This document shows positions 1-12,784 of a stretch of 64,000 nt of DNA, piece after piece; the stretch's first letter is position 1, and each line of letters starts with the position of its first letter. Below the pieces are notes generated by a model. That model was not told where the DNA came from. It saw only the letters and a program-made list of their open reading frames with translations, and searched no databases. The translations under genes were made by a program, and so were the position numbers. Location of the stretch: NCBI GenBank assembly GCA_028752905.1, contig JAQNBH010000007.1, positions 45,741,526-45,805,525 of the forward strand. Direction: 5' to 3'. This stretch comes from Cladorhizidae sp. MBARI D1340-BT2. Its lineage: Eukaryota; Porifera; Demospongiae; Poecilosclerida; Cladorhizidae.

Positions 1-734
1 ACAAAAGGACTCATGGTTTTTAGAACAATTGAATGAGCGTTAATTAGAAAATAAGTCACTACCTAATACAATGTCTGCCCACACAAGTGGGTGTGGTGAA
101 CAGAGTAGAAGACCGGATGTGCAGTTATGTAACCACTACAGTATATTAGTGCATTCATTACATGGATATAGAAAATGATAAGAGCATGAATTATTTGGAT
201 CAAAGTTTGACATGAAGTAATAAAGAAATAATTTAGTTGCTAAATAATGAAAGATTCAAGTCTATACTAGGGAGTGAATTCCGAAGACTACAAAATATTT
301 TCTAAATAATGCATGCCTGTCATTGTGTTTCCAGATCAATACAGACATTCCTTCAAGCTTTGCCGTTCAAACTATCAAAGATTATTTTTAATACATGCAA
401 TTGTGCTTCTTGGCTGCATACAAAGCTTTCCCTCATACTTACCCCCTTTCTTGTCCTTGTTTACTGCCTAGTGCTCTTAAAATATTCCCCCCTTTTGTTA
501 CCTCAGCCTTTTCCTGCTGGATGATTTAGTATGTCTGTATACTTATTAGCTTCTGTATCTGAGGTGTTTGTATATAGACATTGGTGTTTGCTATTTCTTA
601 TTGTTATGCGAGCCAATGGGGGAGATTGCTTTGGAGGGCTAGGAGGTGTACGTGTTGTTTGTCTTTCTGAGTGTTGCAAGGCAGCTATTAAACTATTCTC
701 TCTTGCACAGCACAACCAGGCCAGCTTAGAAACT

Positions 735-985
735 CCGGGCATTCACTCTATTGATCTTTTTACTAGGATAACCATCTCTGATTTATTGAAGCCCACATTA
801 TTCAAGATTGGTAACCCATTGATTCACTTTTTTTTTACAGGTGGTGAACGTACAGATAGAAACATGCATAGACACGCCATGCACAGCAATAAATACAGTG
901 CATAGATAGATAGAAACACAGACATGCCCATCATGGCAATACCAAGTTTTCTATTCATCTCTCCATTGAGCACTTGCTTCACTAG
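735..985. repeat. Interspersed repeat, copy 1
   Basis: Shares a diverged core (cattcactctattgatct, then a pattern like ataaccatctctgattta, then a motif near gtgaacgtacagatag) with copies at about 4710-4800, 4985-5200 and 9485-9600. No coding content was recognised. It is probably a SINE or a short non-autonomous element. Confidence 0.5.
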
Positions 986-1505
986 TAATGAATGCTAGGC
1001 ATTGAGTGTCGAGTGAATAAAAAGTTAGAGAATTTTGATGAACAGAATAACTGCCTTTCCTGTCAGCCATGCAAACCTCACCTGCCAGTGCAAGAAATGG
1101 TACGGCTCGTCCCTAGACTTGCAGCAAAATTGTTTAATTACACCTGCTGCTTTAATGGCTCCATGCCCATATAGGGGAGGGGTGGATCCAGGAAGTTTAG
1201 ATTGGAGGGGTTGATGAACTACTCACGGCCATAGCCAGGGGGGTTCCATGTTGCCTGGAAATCCTTCCCCCTCTTTCCTGAATCATGATCATTAATCATT
1301 TTGCAAGAAAGCACCGTCCTGCATTTCTCTTGGCAATTATATAACAAGACATATCATCACCAACATTATTATAACAAGAAATGTAAAATTGAACATGGTA
1401 CCCTTTAAAAAGAATTGTGAGTAATAGTGCAAGTGCTCAGGAACCCCCTTACTTATTCCGGGCTATGGTCCTGGCTGCCTGCCTACAAACAACCTAAGGA
1501 AGATG

Positions 1506-1525
1506 CTGGGGTGGATCCAGGAATT
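1506..1525 (+). repeat. Left terminal repeat of hAT element 1
   Basis: ctggggtggatccagg faces an inverted copy at 4531-4549. A further copy of the same motif at about 1182-1200 suggests an older or nested insertion. No clear 8-bp target duplication was found. Confidence 0.5.
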
Positions 1526-1645
1526 TTAGAAAGGTACAGGGGGGGGTGCAGGGGTGAAGAACTAGCACATACACACTGTACTGTGTAATGAATAAGAATA
1601 TTTATCAGCTTGTGCAACTAAAGAAAAACAGGAAACTATTTTCAG

Positions 1646-4136
1646 TCAATAAATATATAGTGAAGCTTGAAAGAGCCTTCTCGGGTGACACTGCACAAAA
1701 GCATGGCAGATATAATCAACTGACACTATTACAGCAAGATCAAGATCAGAAAAGTATTGTTCAGTCAAAGTCGACCTTGTATATGTCTTTATCATCCTGA
1801 GCAAACTAAATGATCGTTCTGCTTCAGCACTGGTGATAGGCAGAGCGCAAGCAATGACTAGTAAGCAATGAATGTTTGGGAAAGAGTCAGATTCTAAGAG
1901 CTAGGAGAAGATTGTTGGGGATGGTAGCCTCATCTTTGTCTCGCTTATGCTCCCACAATGTTTGCCATCTTCTTAGTTCACTTTTGAGAGACAAGGAACA
2001 TGGAAGATCTTGTTCCCAGTACAGAAGGTTATCTATATGTTGTGATAGTTGAACACTCAGATTGAAGTTCTGCACTGAAGGCATAAGGCACAAAAGCATA
2101 TGACTTAGTTTTCCCTCACCTTGAAATCTATCCTCCAACTGGTTTGAGCACTGGTATAGCAACGACGCTCTTGTAATGCTCTTTTGCTGATTGACTTGGA
2201 GTGTTGCTTCGATTCCGTTGAATGCTTGTCTTTCTTGGAACACTCTAATTGACTCAGCCAGTTCAAGTACCTCACAATACCACAAGCTAAAAACGGTGTC
2301 AATAGTCTTTCTGAGGGTTTTCAAGCATTCAATCCCTTCAGTAACTTTGTTATAGGCCTCATATATATCTTGATCCTGCTTCTGATGTTTTGAAGCAAGT
2401 ATTTTCACTTCATCAAGAACATTCTTGGTGATTATAAAAACAGCAAGAGTTTGAAAAGAAGAGAGAGCAGATTTCAGACCTTGTGCTTTCACTCTTGTCT
2501 CAATTATCCCTGAGCTCCCATCTGATGAGCCTAAATTTGGGCAATCAGTAGGACACAAAATGGCATCTAAGAAAGTGATAAGTGGCTCAACACTTCAAAG
2601 CATGTATGTCTCTCCACCCATCTTGTCTTACACATTCCTGGAAGCTTTCTTGCTTTTGAAGAAGGCAAGAATTCATTGACTGTAAGTTCAAAAAGGTTTT
2701 GTCTCTTAGGGCTGTGAAAAAAGAGGTGTGAACTAAAATCAAGTTTCGTACTTTCTGAATAAGACATGCTCTGGCAATTGAAAGATTAAGGCAGTGTGAG
2801 TAGCAGTGTGTGTACAGAGCTAGTGGGCTGACCTCCTTGACTTTAGATTGGACTCCTGCAATGCCGGATGACATCACAGATGCTCCATCATAAACTAATT
2901 CTACAGGGATCTAAAGAAACTGAAGGACTAGAAACTGTTTCAAGAATCTTTCTTGAAATGGATGAAGCATTGGCTCGGTCCAAGTAGACAAAGCTAATCA
3001 GGCACTCCTTGATATGAGGATCAGTGGGAGAGGACAGATCAACATACCTGAAGCACACAGAAAGAATCTCTTGGTTAGAATGAGGATCTGTGGCTTCATC
3101 AGCAATGATAGTGAAAGGCATTTTTTTTGCTCAGAGCTGTTCAGTTGCTCTCTAATTTTAGATGCATATAATATGTGAATAACCTCATTTTGAATGGTCT
3201 TGCTGGTATACTTCGCGTTCCTTTTAGCTGAGAGAAGGTGTTTGTGTAGGAGCTTATCTGTCTTAGCCAAAAGCTGAAGTGTGGCTACAAAATTGCCCCT
3301 GTTGACATCTTCATCTGAGAAATCCACTCTGTAGTCAGAGTGGCCTCTGAATGTTAGTGCTTGCTTTGCCAAAAACTCTACAGCCAAAACTATCAGCTGG
3401 AGAACATGCCTGTTCTCTTCAGCTTGTTGGTTGCTCTGTTTCAATAGCCTTGTATCTATCCTTTCATCTGGTTGGTTAAAATATCTGAGAAAAAGGTCTA
3501 ACCTCTCAGCTGCATGGCAATGCATTTGAGTCTGATCATTACACCATCCTTGCCAAGTGCTTTTGAGTATGGTTTCTGTTATGGAGACAAAACTAACAAA
3601 CCAGAACGATTGCCAACTCCAGAAACACTGCCTCTACCCGGCTGCTCTGGAAAAACTATACAATATCTGCAAAGACCACCTGCAAGAACAGTGCTGTACG
3701 AAAGCCAAGGAATTTGTACTAACCATCCAAGCTGGAAGGATACACTCCAGGTTTTTTCTAGTTTGGTAACCTGATGTGAATGAAGATGATCAGAAGAAGA
3801 AGGTTTGGAATGATGAGAAAGATATTGCTTCTTACGATCGTCTGGGATATTATTTGCTAATGACCTAAGCTTAACCCAGTTACCTTGAGTGGCTTCAACT
3901 ATTGTCCCTAAGTCCACCTGTCCACTAGTTGACAGAACTACACTGAGTGATGTAGTCATCGTATCAATTGTTGCTGAGCATAACTGAGAAACAGTAGTTA
4001 GCATTGACAAGGAAGAGTTCGATGTAGTGGTTGTGACTGTGACTGTCATTGATGGTGATAGAACAAATAAATCTATATCAGTTGATGCACTAGAGTTACC
4101 ATCATCAGCAGTCATTGACACAGGGATATGGGACAC
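1646..4136 (-). pseudogene. hAT-type transposase wreck (ZMYM1/TTF zinc-finger type)
   Basis: A decayed hAT transposase readable in order on the minus strand. Near 3760-3610 is the TTF-type zinc-finger end (WLVQIPWLSYS then CRYC). From 3525 comes the ENRHVLQLIVLAVEFLAKQA block. At 3121-2888 is the DUF4371 catalytic stretch with IADEATDPHSNQEILSVCFR and YVD. Near 2877-2587 are THCYSHCLNLS and CKTRWVERH. At the end, 1860-1650, is the dimerisation domain (LPITSAEAERSFSLLRMIKT). At least five frameshifts and a stop at 1887 separate the blocks, so it cannot make a protein. Flanking ends share the 13-bp GGGGTGGATCCAG in opposite orientation (about 1509 and 4546), consistent with the element's termini. 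It is an unrelated insertion next to no visible host gene. Confidence 0.88.
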
Positions 4137-4530
4137 CCCAGACTCGATTCTACATTAATTAGAAGGCTATTATAAATTGAGCATTCAACTCTTATAACCC
4201 TATACTAGCTGTATATTGTATCTTAAAAAGTTGTCAGCTGGGTGCAATCCCTGGGTGCTGGCCTCTTTCTACTTCCAGACATGGCAATATTGATGGCAGA
4301 TGCAAAATGAATGCAAAACGACTATATATATAGCTATTATATAGCTATTATCATGCACAGCCACATTCCAGGAATGTGGGTTCACTAGAATTACATTCAT
4401 ATTTAACAGTTTGCAGTTTAACCAAAGTGTCTATATCTAACAAAGTGACAAAGAAACTCGAGGTGGAGCTAGTGTTTAGAATGTTATGGGGGGGGGGGGG
4501 GGGGGGGGGGGGGGTTGCAACCCCAGAACC

Positions 4531-4549
4531 CCCCCTGGATCCACCCCTG
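4531..4549 (-). repeat. Right terminal repeat of hAT element 1
   Basis: cctggatccacccctg is the inverted partner of the motif near 1506. A run of 27 G residues (4488-4514) lies just inside it. Confidence 0.5.
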
Positions 4550-4559
4550 ATGGGGGCCT

Positions 4560-5205
4560 ATGGGGGTGGTAGTTTTGGAGTACTGCAGGTTGTTATTAGA
4601 GTCTCGACCTCTTTCTGTTGGCTTGTTTTGTTACCAGGTAAGGAGTCCCATCAGCTAATAAACAATGCAGTCCATTCTCACTTGCCAAATGTAGCCACTC
4701 TAGCTAAGACTCTGGCCATTCACTCTATTGATCTCTTCACTATGATGACCATTCCAGATTTATGTAACACTGCAGAGACATATAAAAGCTAGAGCATGTT
4801 GATTGACCGAGTAATTCCTCCATTATCCGACCAAGCAGCCAGTTTCCACCTCCTGTATATACATGGGAGCCTATGGGGTGTGGTTATAGACTTGGGATGT
4901 CCTATTTCTGGCCGGCTTATTCTGCTATCCAGTAAGGGATTCATCAGCTCTATCTTGCATAGCAAGACCAGTCTAGCTTAGAATTTGCTATGGGACATTC
5001 TCTTGACTGTTCTCTTCACCATAACTACCATTCCCCCAGTTTACATGAGCTCACTTTACATTTGGTCCGTTCATATATTTTACGGGTGAAGTATGTGAAC
5101 ACATGCATAGGTACATAGCAACATACATAAGCTATATACAGCAATACCAAGTGTTCTGTCCAACTTCAACTGAGGGCTCGCTTGCTCACCAATGACAACT
5201 ATGCA
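4560..5205. repeat. Interspersed repeat, copies 2 and 3 in tandem
   Basis: Two diverged copies of the repeat seen at 735-985, with shared cores near 4714 and 4992, lie side by side. The second copy also carries the distal part (acttcaactgagggctcgct), matching the distal part of copy 1. Confidence 0.45.
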
Positions 5206-5235
5206 TTATTTTAAGTGGGTAGCCTGTTCACATTA

Positions 5236-6000
5236 GTGAACATATGGTGCATATTTAAGATACATACACCTGGTGAACATTGCATAGATAGATACATACA
5301 CCTGGTGAACATATGATGCATAGATAGATACATACACCTGGTGAACATATGCCATAGATAGATACATATACCTGGTGAACATATGGTGCATAGATAGATA
5401 CATACACCTGGTGAACATATGATGCATAGATAGATACATACACCTGGTGAACATTGCATAGATAGATACATACACCTGGTGAACATACGGTGCATAGATA
5501 GATACATACACCTGGTGAACATTGCATAGGTAGATACATACACCTGGTGAACATACGGTGCATAGATAGATACATACACCTGGTGAACATATGCTGCACA
5601 GATAGATACGTACACCTGGTGAACATATGCTGCATAAATAGATACATACACCTGGTGAACATATGGTGCATAGATAGATACATACACCATATGCTACATA
5701 GATAGATACATACACCTGGTCAACATATGGTGCATACACCTGGTGAACATATGGTGCATAGATAGATACATAAACCTGGTGAACATATGCTGCATAGATA
5801 GATACATACACCTGGTGAACATATGCTGCATATACACCTGGTGAACATTGCATAGATAGATACATACACCTGGTGAGCATATGCTGCATAGATAGATACA
5901 TACACCTGGTGAACATATGCTGCATATACACCTGGTGAACATTGCATAGATAGATACATACACCTGGTGAACATACGCTGCATAGATAGATACATATACA
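5236..6000. repeat. 36-bp minisatellite
   Basis: About 21 copies of a unit built around tagatacatacacctggtga, with 33-bp and shorter variants. Because the main unit is a multiple of 3 without stops in several frames, it gives long tyrosine- and methionine-rich open frames that are not genes. Confidence 0.95.
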
Positions 6001-6346
6001 TGTTCCAACCCCCAGAGATGAAAATTAGGGAGGCTTCGCCTAAATTACAAGAAAATTTGGTAGATTTTGCAGAGACTTCTCCCAATTGTTGTGTATAGCT
6101 ATATAATTATAGAAAAAATGTAAATATTCATAAAAGGTTAAATATGATGATAAAATTCACTTCATCCAACTAGAATAAAATCAGTGAAATGTAACAACAA
6201 CAGCAGTATAATTATAGGTAGCAAAATCAACAGGAATAGTATATATACAACAACATTGGCTCAACTCAGCATAAGAGCCGATTTTTGTGTGTATTTTTTA
6301 GTGTGTGTTTTAATAATGTTGCTAATAAAGCTGTCTATTAATTCTT

Positions 6347-7900
6347 TCAGGTATTTGTGGCAGTGGAAAGATGTGGTAGTTTATCTTGCAAATGTCCCCA
6401 TATCATATCCAAACGGTGATATGTCACTGTTTCATCACTGCCAACATTCAGCTGTTCCACCACCTTTGATTCTTGCCAAATGTGTACTGGGATATCACTT
6501 TCAGACATAGCCTGGTACACAAGGAATTCCTCTTCTAAGACATCCATTGAACTGTTATCATTGATCAGATCTCTGTGAATGTGTTCGAGGGCAGACAACA
6601 CTTCCTCAACATTGTCCATGCTGCACTCATTCCTCTGATTGAAGACACAATTTTTCAACAGAGGGTTATCCAGTGGCAACCACTTGGTGCAGTAAAGGAA
6701 AGCTGTGCTGTAAAACATCCTGATACCACAGAAAAATCGGTCAATAATTCGATCATCAATGTCTCCTTCTTCCAGAAGCTTTCTTAATTTTGACTTTGTT
6801 ACCAAACCAATTGACAATTTCTGTCTGCTTTCTGGTTGCCAATACTCAGGTCCAAAGATTTCAGAGTCCCAAACTCTTGTTTGTGTTTTATTACTTTTTC
6901 TGGTTTGATAAACTTCACTGTCAACTTGTTCAGAAAAGCTTCCATCTGTACATTCAACAAATATACAAGAGGGCATTCCGTTTCAGAACCTATTGCAATT
7001 GGTGAACATGGCAATTGTTCACTGAAAAAACATGAGGTATATTTCACTCATGGGATCGTCATACAAGTGCTGAAATCGGTTGTCACGTTCATGTTCAGAT
7101 AAAAAATATGACTTCAAGTGCAGGGTTTTTCTTTAACTCCCGATCCAAGCAATGCTCTAAGCAAAGCCATCTCACAGAGATATATTTCAACACCTCCTGA
7201 TACTCAGTGTCGCAAAACTCAAAATACTCCATTAAAGCCCCCTTCCGATTTGTCAAACCAATAAAACAAGTCTACGCAGTGATTTTCCAAAGGCAGTGGC
7301 ACCTTTTCCTGCTGCATTGTGCAGAATATGGCAGGGGCAACCCACAATGACAACCTTGGGTTCTTTTTCTAAGACTCAAATTTTGATGGAATGATGTTTG
7401 CATTTGTGTTATCTACACCAAGACCGGTAATAGAGCTCCATGAAATTGCGTATCTCTCAAAAATAGCATCAACATGTTGAAAGATAGTTGCAGCTGTCCC
7501 ACCTGAATGTCCCTCGATGAGATTCAGATCTTGTCATAATTCTGGCGAACTCAGCATCAAATATACAGACTGTGATTGGATACATCTTTGCAATGCCAGA
7601 ATCATTGCTACCAACAAATGGAGAGTTTTGCATGTCATTTACCAATTCCGCTTTGAACTCTCCAATACAGTTAACAATGGCCGAAGTTTTTGTTCGCCCA
7701 CAAGCAAACTGCTGACCTGCAGAACTGCCGTGAAATTCTGATTTTATCATTTGAGTCAGATGGTCTGACAAATTGAAAACAATATTGTGAACTAACATCA
7801 GGACCATCTTAACCTCAGCTTTTATCGATGAACTGTTTTTGACAGATCATCAGGCTTCTTAATAAATTGCCTCAGTCATGCATTTCCTGCTGCTTTCTCA
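6347..7900 (-). pseudogene. hAT-type transposase wreck (SCAND3/ZBED-like)
   Basis: Second decayed hAT transposase, of a different subfamily from the one at 1.6-4.1 kb. On the minus strand, 7807-7469 reads the N-terminal RTKTSAIVNCIGEF region and the start of the catalytic core (FVGSNDSGIAKMYPITVCIF). Near 7440-7390 is GLGVDNTNAN. About 7350-7180 holds HILHN-like, YWFDKSEGG and FCDTEYQEVLKYIS. At 6976-6347 comes a 209-residue open C-terminal part with no match I can name beyond this family. Several frameshifts and stops interrupt the middle. The host context is unknown. The longest open piece could look like a gene by itself, but its upstream continuation shows it is a transposase tail. Confidence 0.82.
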
Positions 7901-8674
7901 TTCAATATGTGCTCCTATAAATGGGGAAAAATATACATTAATATTGAAAAGAATTGTATAGGGGCTCAGACAAAAATTAGAATGAGTTATATTACTTTGA
8001 AACGCTTGGGGCATTTAATCAAGTGTTAGAAAATAGGGAGGTTGTGGAATTGACACTTCTGTGGAGGGGAGATTGGAAAATGCAAAAGAACACCATGGTT
8101 ACAGTCCCAGTAATAGTGCCAGAGATAGGAATGACATCCACATAGCTATATACAAACTGTACATCATGAATGACATACACATACAAACTACACATCATGT
8201 GATCATAGCTCAGTTCCTAACCTAGTCTTGCATACCAGATGTACATTTAAATGTGGGTCTTGTCAGAATAACCAGGTTTTCATGTTCCAATGTAATGTGC
8301 AGATTGCACAGTTTTGTATATACAATGTGCCAAATCAGCCATACATCAATCACATGGCTGTTTATCAGCATCACGTCATATCTGGGAATTTTGCTGCAGA
8401 ATCATGGCAGTGGGCTAAAAACCCAGCTATATTCACATTTCCCCTTGAAATATAAGTATATAGCTCACGAGACTAGAGACTAGTCCTAAGCCACAATAAA
8501 AAAGGCTCTGGGTAGAGCACCAGTACTGGTCCTCATGCTTAAAGTACAGGTACATTTTTTTAAACAAGCAAGAAGCGATGCCCCACAAAGATGAGGCATG
8601 ACTGTGGAATGAACAAGTCCAGCACAAAGGAGATTGACCACGTCAAAAATGGCGAATTGGCCCGGTCTGGGGAA

Positions 8675-9020
8675 GGGCAAAACGAAATTCATTTTCCACC
8701 CATGTGCTTGACCATGTACTTACATTTTAATGCCTAATGAAAACACTCATTGAATAGAGGAGGGCTTTCTCTAGCCACTGGTACTAATTTCAAATCTTTA
8801 GCACTTTACAATCTGGAGATATTTATGTGGAGATTTCAGGCATTCAGGTTTTTAGGGTCCCTACACTTGTACCTCCCATAACTTGGCTATAGTTATACAT
8901 ATGAAAAATATTTTAGTATTAACAGAGAGCACAAAGAGAGATCTATCTTTTGAGCTATATATTAAGTCCATAACATGAAGTCTACGGAATTTATGGAGTT
9001 ATAAAGTGGTGACCACACCA
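8675..9020. repeat. Fold-back element, right half only
   Basis: Matches the right arm of the complete fold-back element at 22581-23162: the gagatatttatgtggaga, gagctatatattaagtcc and ataaagtggtgaccac blocks are in the same order. No matching left arm is present to the left. Confidence 0.7.
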
Positions 9021-9160
9021 AAAAAAACCCAAAACCCATGTGAGTCATCCCCCCCCCCCCCCCCAAATGCAACTGTCTCCCCTTAAAGTCTTTTACATTA
9101 GGACTATAAAAGATACAAAGATTGGTCACATACACACACACACGCACACATACACACTAC

Positions 9161-9262
9161 CAGGATGCAGTCATCAATGTTTTCTATATGATCAAGCCAA
9201 TCTAAGCATTCACTGTCAACTACTGGCTCAGCAATGTCCTCTTGTTGCTTTTGGAGGTTTCC
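9161..9262 (-). CDS. Possible orphan exon (102 nt)
   Basis: On the minus strand an acceptor-like taattcag and a donor gtagtg bracket exactly 34 open codons. They read GNLQKQQEDIAEPVVDSECL then DWLDHIENIDDCIL, an acidic, helical-looking peptide. I do not recognise the family. It could be an exon of an unseen host gene, a transposon scrap, or chance. There is no second exon to support it. Confidence 0.2.
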
Positions 9263-9589
9263 CTGAATTAAAATGAATTCATTTTACCAAAATTGCAATA
9301 TCTTTACTATAATACTATTTCTTTACCATATAACTGCACTACCTGTGGCTTCCAGAGTAAACCAATTGCCTATTCAATTATGTTAGCCTCTTTGTAAGCA
9401 TAGTTTCATTTTCTGCATATATAAGCAGCAACATTTTCACTTGCCTGTGGAGCCATTTTGCTTTCTTCTAGCTCAGAATCTGCTACTGTTTTCTCTATCA
9501 TTCTCTTCACTATGACAACCATAATTAGCATTATTTAAGATGGTTGTTCATATTTTTAATGAGTGAATACACAAATAAATACATACAAA

Positions 9590-9925
9590 AAATGTTCAAA
9601 CTATTGTCCTTCTCAATAATCAACTTGTAAATTTACTCTCTCGAAGTTTCGCTAGATAATCGAGCCTTCTTCAGGAATAGTGAATTCATTATTCCCGATG
9701 AAGACTAGAGCATCTAACCACCATTATTCCTGATGAAGACTAGAGCATCTAGCCTCAATTATTCCTGATGAAGACTAGAGCATCTAGTCTCCATTATTCC
9801 TGATGAAGACTAGAGCATCTAGCCTCCATTATTCCTGATGAAGACTAGAGCATCAAGTTGCAACAACAAGACAGTAAAATTCTGAGTTGATTATTGCGAA
9901 AGTCATTGTAATTTCGTTATGTCTT
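9590..9925. repeat. Inverted-end element containing a 35-bp array
   Basis: Five copies of a unit containing attcctgatgaagactagag (about 9687-9860) lie between inverted ends. The left end reads ctcaataatcaacttg and the right end agttgattattgcg. The array unit itself matches the inner part of the left end in inverted orientation (cttcttcaggaat). Confidence 0.6.
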
Positions 9926-9984
9926 TGCCCTAGAGAGTGTAGAGAGGGTAACTGCAGAGATGCAATCGATAAGCATTTTCAAGA

Positions 9985-10585
9985 ATCCACTACCCTCCTT
10001 TATGATAATCTTGTCGGATTGGGTACAGATGGGGCCAATGTAATGTTGGGAGCATGAAATTCAGTGATGTCACAGTTACGATGTAAGCAGCCAGCTTTAG
10101 TTGCTCTTCATTGTCATTGTCATAGCAGCAAATGAGGCCTGCAAAGTCTTGCCTGATGAATTGGAAGATCTGACAACTGATGTATGTTATTATTTCCAGA
10201 AGAGCCCAAGGAGGCTGCGACAGTTTGAAGAATTTCAGAGTTTTGTGGAATGCTAGCCACACAAGTTGTTAAAAGAATTCATGAAACCGCAACAGAAATT
10301 TTCGTATTAAGCCATCGAGCTCTTGGTAGAGAACATGAAGAATTGGAGATTGCTGCTGCATGTAACTGTTGAAATTATTAACAATTGGTAATGCAGAACA
10401 TAGAAAGAGCAAGTAAGCTTTGGTCAGAGGCTTTTCAAGTAAATTTTTTACTCTTCTCACTACTGCCTGCTTATCCTCAGTACTTCGAAACATGAGAGTA
10501 AGGCTTCATATTGTTCCATAAGATGATTTACACAAGGTTCAAGGCTGAGCCATTGTGTTTGGCATGCTTTTAACAATTCTGAGTA
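9985..10585. pseudogene. hAT-type transposase wreck with internal inversion
   Basis: Third hAT remnant. On the plus strand, about 9990-10275 reads GLGTDGANVMLG, KQPALVALHCHCH, then LPDELEDLTTDVCYYFQKSP and RRLRQFEEFQSFVEC up to PHKLLK. The protein continues on the minus strand from about 10575 down to 10275: LLKACQTQWLSLEPCVNHLM, then TEDKQAVVRRVKNLLEKPLT, KAYLLFLCSALPIVNNFN and LDGLIRKFLLRF. The switch points carry ttgttaaaag and its inverted copy cttttaacaa, so the middle has been flipped. Stops are present in the plus-strand part. It is directly followed by a gag remnant on the minus strand. Confidence 0.8.
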
Positions 10586-11340
10586 TGTGTGTGCTGCTGA
10601 ACGTGTTTCACAAGTGTGTATTGATAACTCAGAAGAGTATCTCCCTTTACACGAAGTTTTCGTAGGTCACAACACATTATCATATTTGAAGAAGAGGATG
10701 GATTATCATCTGAAGATGTGAGAAAATTTAGGGAGACTTGGTGGATTGCTGCAGCCATGTGGATGTCCTCAGGTAGTGCCTTTAACAGTCTCTCCTGCAT
10801 CACTAGATCCATGACGTCCTCCTTGGTCACATACTCCTGAATCCACTAGGTACCTAAATACTGCAAGAGTCAGGACCCTTCTTCCTCAACCCCTCAAGTA
10901 AGTGCTGCTGGTAATGTGGTAGTACTTCGTTAAAGCATTCCTGACCGCATCATAGTCATCCTTCTGACTAGGGTTGATGCCTACTTGGACCTTCCTGGCT
11001 TCTGAGGTTAATAGTGGGAGCAATTCCCTGGGCCACTTAGTTTTGTCCATGTGGTCTTCAAATCCTGCCAAGTATGATACAATGTCTTCCTCTTCTACCG
11101 TAGCACTGTATTTGTTCAACTTGCCCCTGTCTCTGTCATCTTCTGCTTGCCTTCTCTCTACTTCATCCTGTCTCCTCCTCTTGCTTTCTATCCTTCAGCA
11201 TTATCTTCATCATCTGTGGGGTCATTGCTGGTTTCTGCAGTTAGCTCTAGCTCTTCCTCTTCTGAGCTCTGACTGTGCATTTCGTCCTCGTTCTTGTTTA
11301 TCTGTTCCTCATAGAGGATGTCTCCTCTGCCGGTGTTGAC
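10586..11340 (-). pseudogene. LTR-retrotransposon gag-like remnant
   Basis: Minus-strand remnant of a Ty3/gypsy-type capsid gene with a SCAN-like fold. From 11320 to 11200 there is an acidic leader (EEEELELTAETSNDPTDDED). From 11165 comes RRQAEDDRDRG, then EEEDIVSYLAGFEDHM, KWPRELLPLLTSEARKVQVG, DDYDAVRNALTKYYHITSST and, after frameshifts near 10860, VTKEDVMDLVMQERLLKALP. The order and spacing fit gag capsids. No protease or polymerase follows, because the left end runs into the inverted hAT wreck. Confidence 0.7.
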
Positions 11341-12299
11341 CAACACCTGTTCATCTGCCTGATCTGCTATGTTTCTGAAAGCAGACTTTTTGCTCCCGAG
11401 CCGACGTTCTCTGTTTCCTTGCTCATTCTAACTGGGTTAAGTAAACAACAGTTAACTTGTTTCCGGTTGAAGGCTGAGAAAAACTGTGAGAGATTGCTGT
11501 AATCTGGTGCCTGGGAGTTCCTAGGTTCACAGCTGCTCCCGTTCACAACTGCTCCCCAATTGTGGTGGCTTGCCACATGTAGGTTATATCTGTGGCTGTG
11601 CTGCCACCAAGACAATACCTTTCCTCCAGTAGTCCCAATATGGTCAGGGCCTGTACTACTGTTCACTGGTTGAAATATACTACTGCTCCTTATAAGCCGA
11701 GCAGCTGTTTGGCCTTCCAGTGGGTTTCAACTACATAAACATATTCAGTATGTGGTTGACACAATACAAGTGCTAATTAAACAAGGTGATATTTGTACAA
11801 GTTTCTCAATTAATGTTCCATAGTCACAGGGCACCCTGGAGGTTGCCCTATGACATTTATTATTACATGAAGGTCCTGGGGCAGTGGCAAACAGAGCCGA
11901 GTCCCCGAAAAAGGAAAAATAAAACATTATTGCTACACACTTCTTTGTCCCATTTGGGATAGAGACCACTGGAGTGTTTGGAGGGAAGGCATCTTTGTTC
12001 CTTCGGGAGTTAGGTGGCCGTCTCAAAGCATAGTGTGACGAACCACGTTCCCATCATTTTATCCTCCAGATAATTTCTATTGCAATCCAGCGTGGGAACA
12101 CTGCAGCGGTGCTAGGCACTAGTCAGTATACTAGTGATGACTATTTGTTACTTAATTAGCTAGCTAGCTCTTTATTGGTAGTTATAGGGCATAGTATTGT
12201 TTATTGTGTATAATAAAAACATGATATTTTCTTTTTTTCTTCATTGCTTACTATTATGTCATGTGTTCGTCCAACAACTTCTTGGTATATAACCCTCCC
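11341..12299. other. Unassigned stretch upstream of the gag remnant
   Basis: No gene recognised. A ggtggcagcacagcc motif on the minus strand (about 11596-11612) and a cttataagg near 11685 could belong to the 5' LTR and leader of the gag-bearing element. I could not find paired LTR ends. A cgttccca / tgggaac inverted pair lies near 12045-12100. Confidence 0.3.

Positions 12300-12784
<485 letters not shown>

Noticed and set aside
531..905. 124-codon open frame on the plus strand
   Set aside because: It overlaps an interspersed repeat with diverged copies elsewhere, has no recognisable domain and lacks codon structure shared between the copies.
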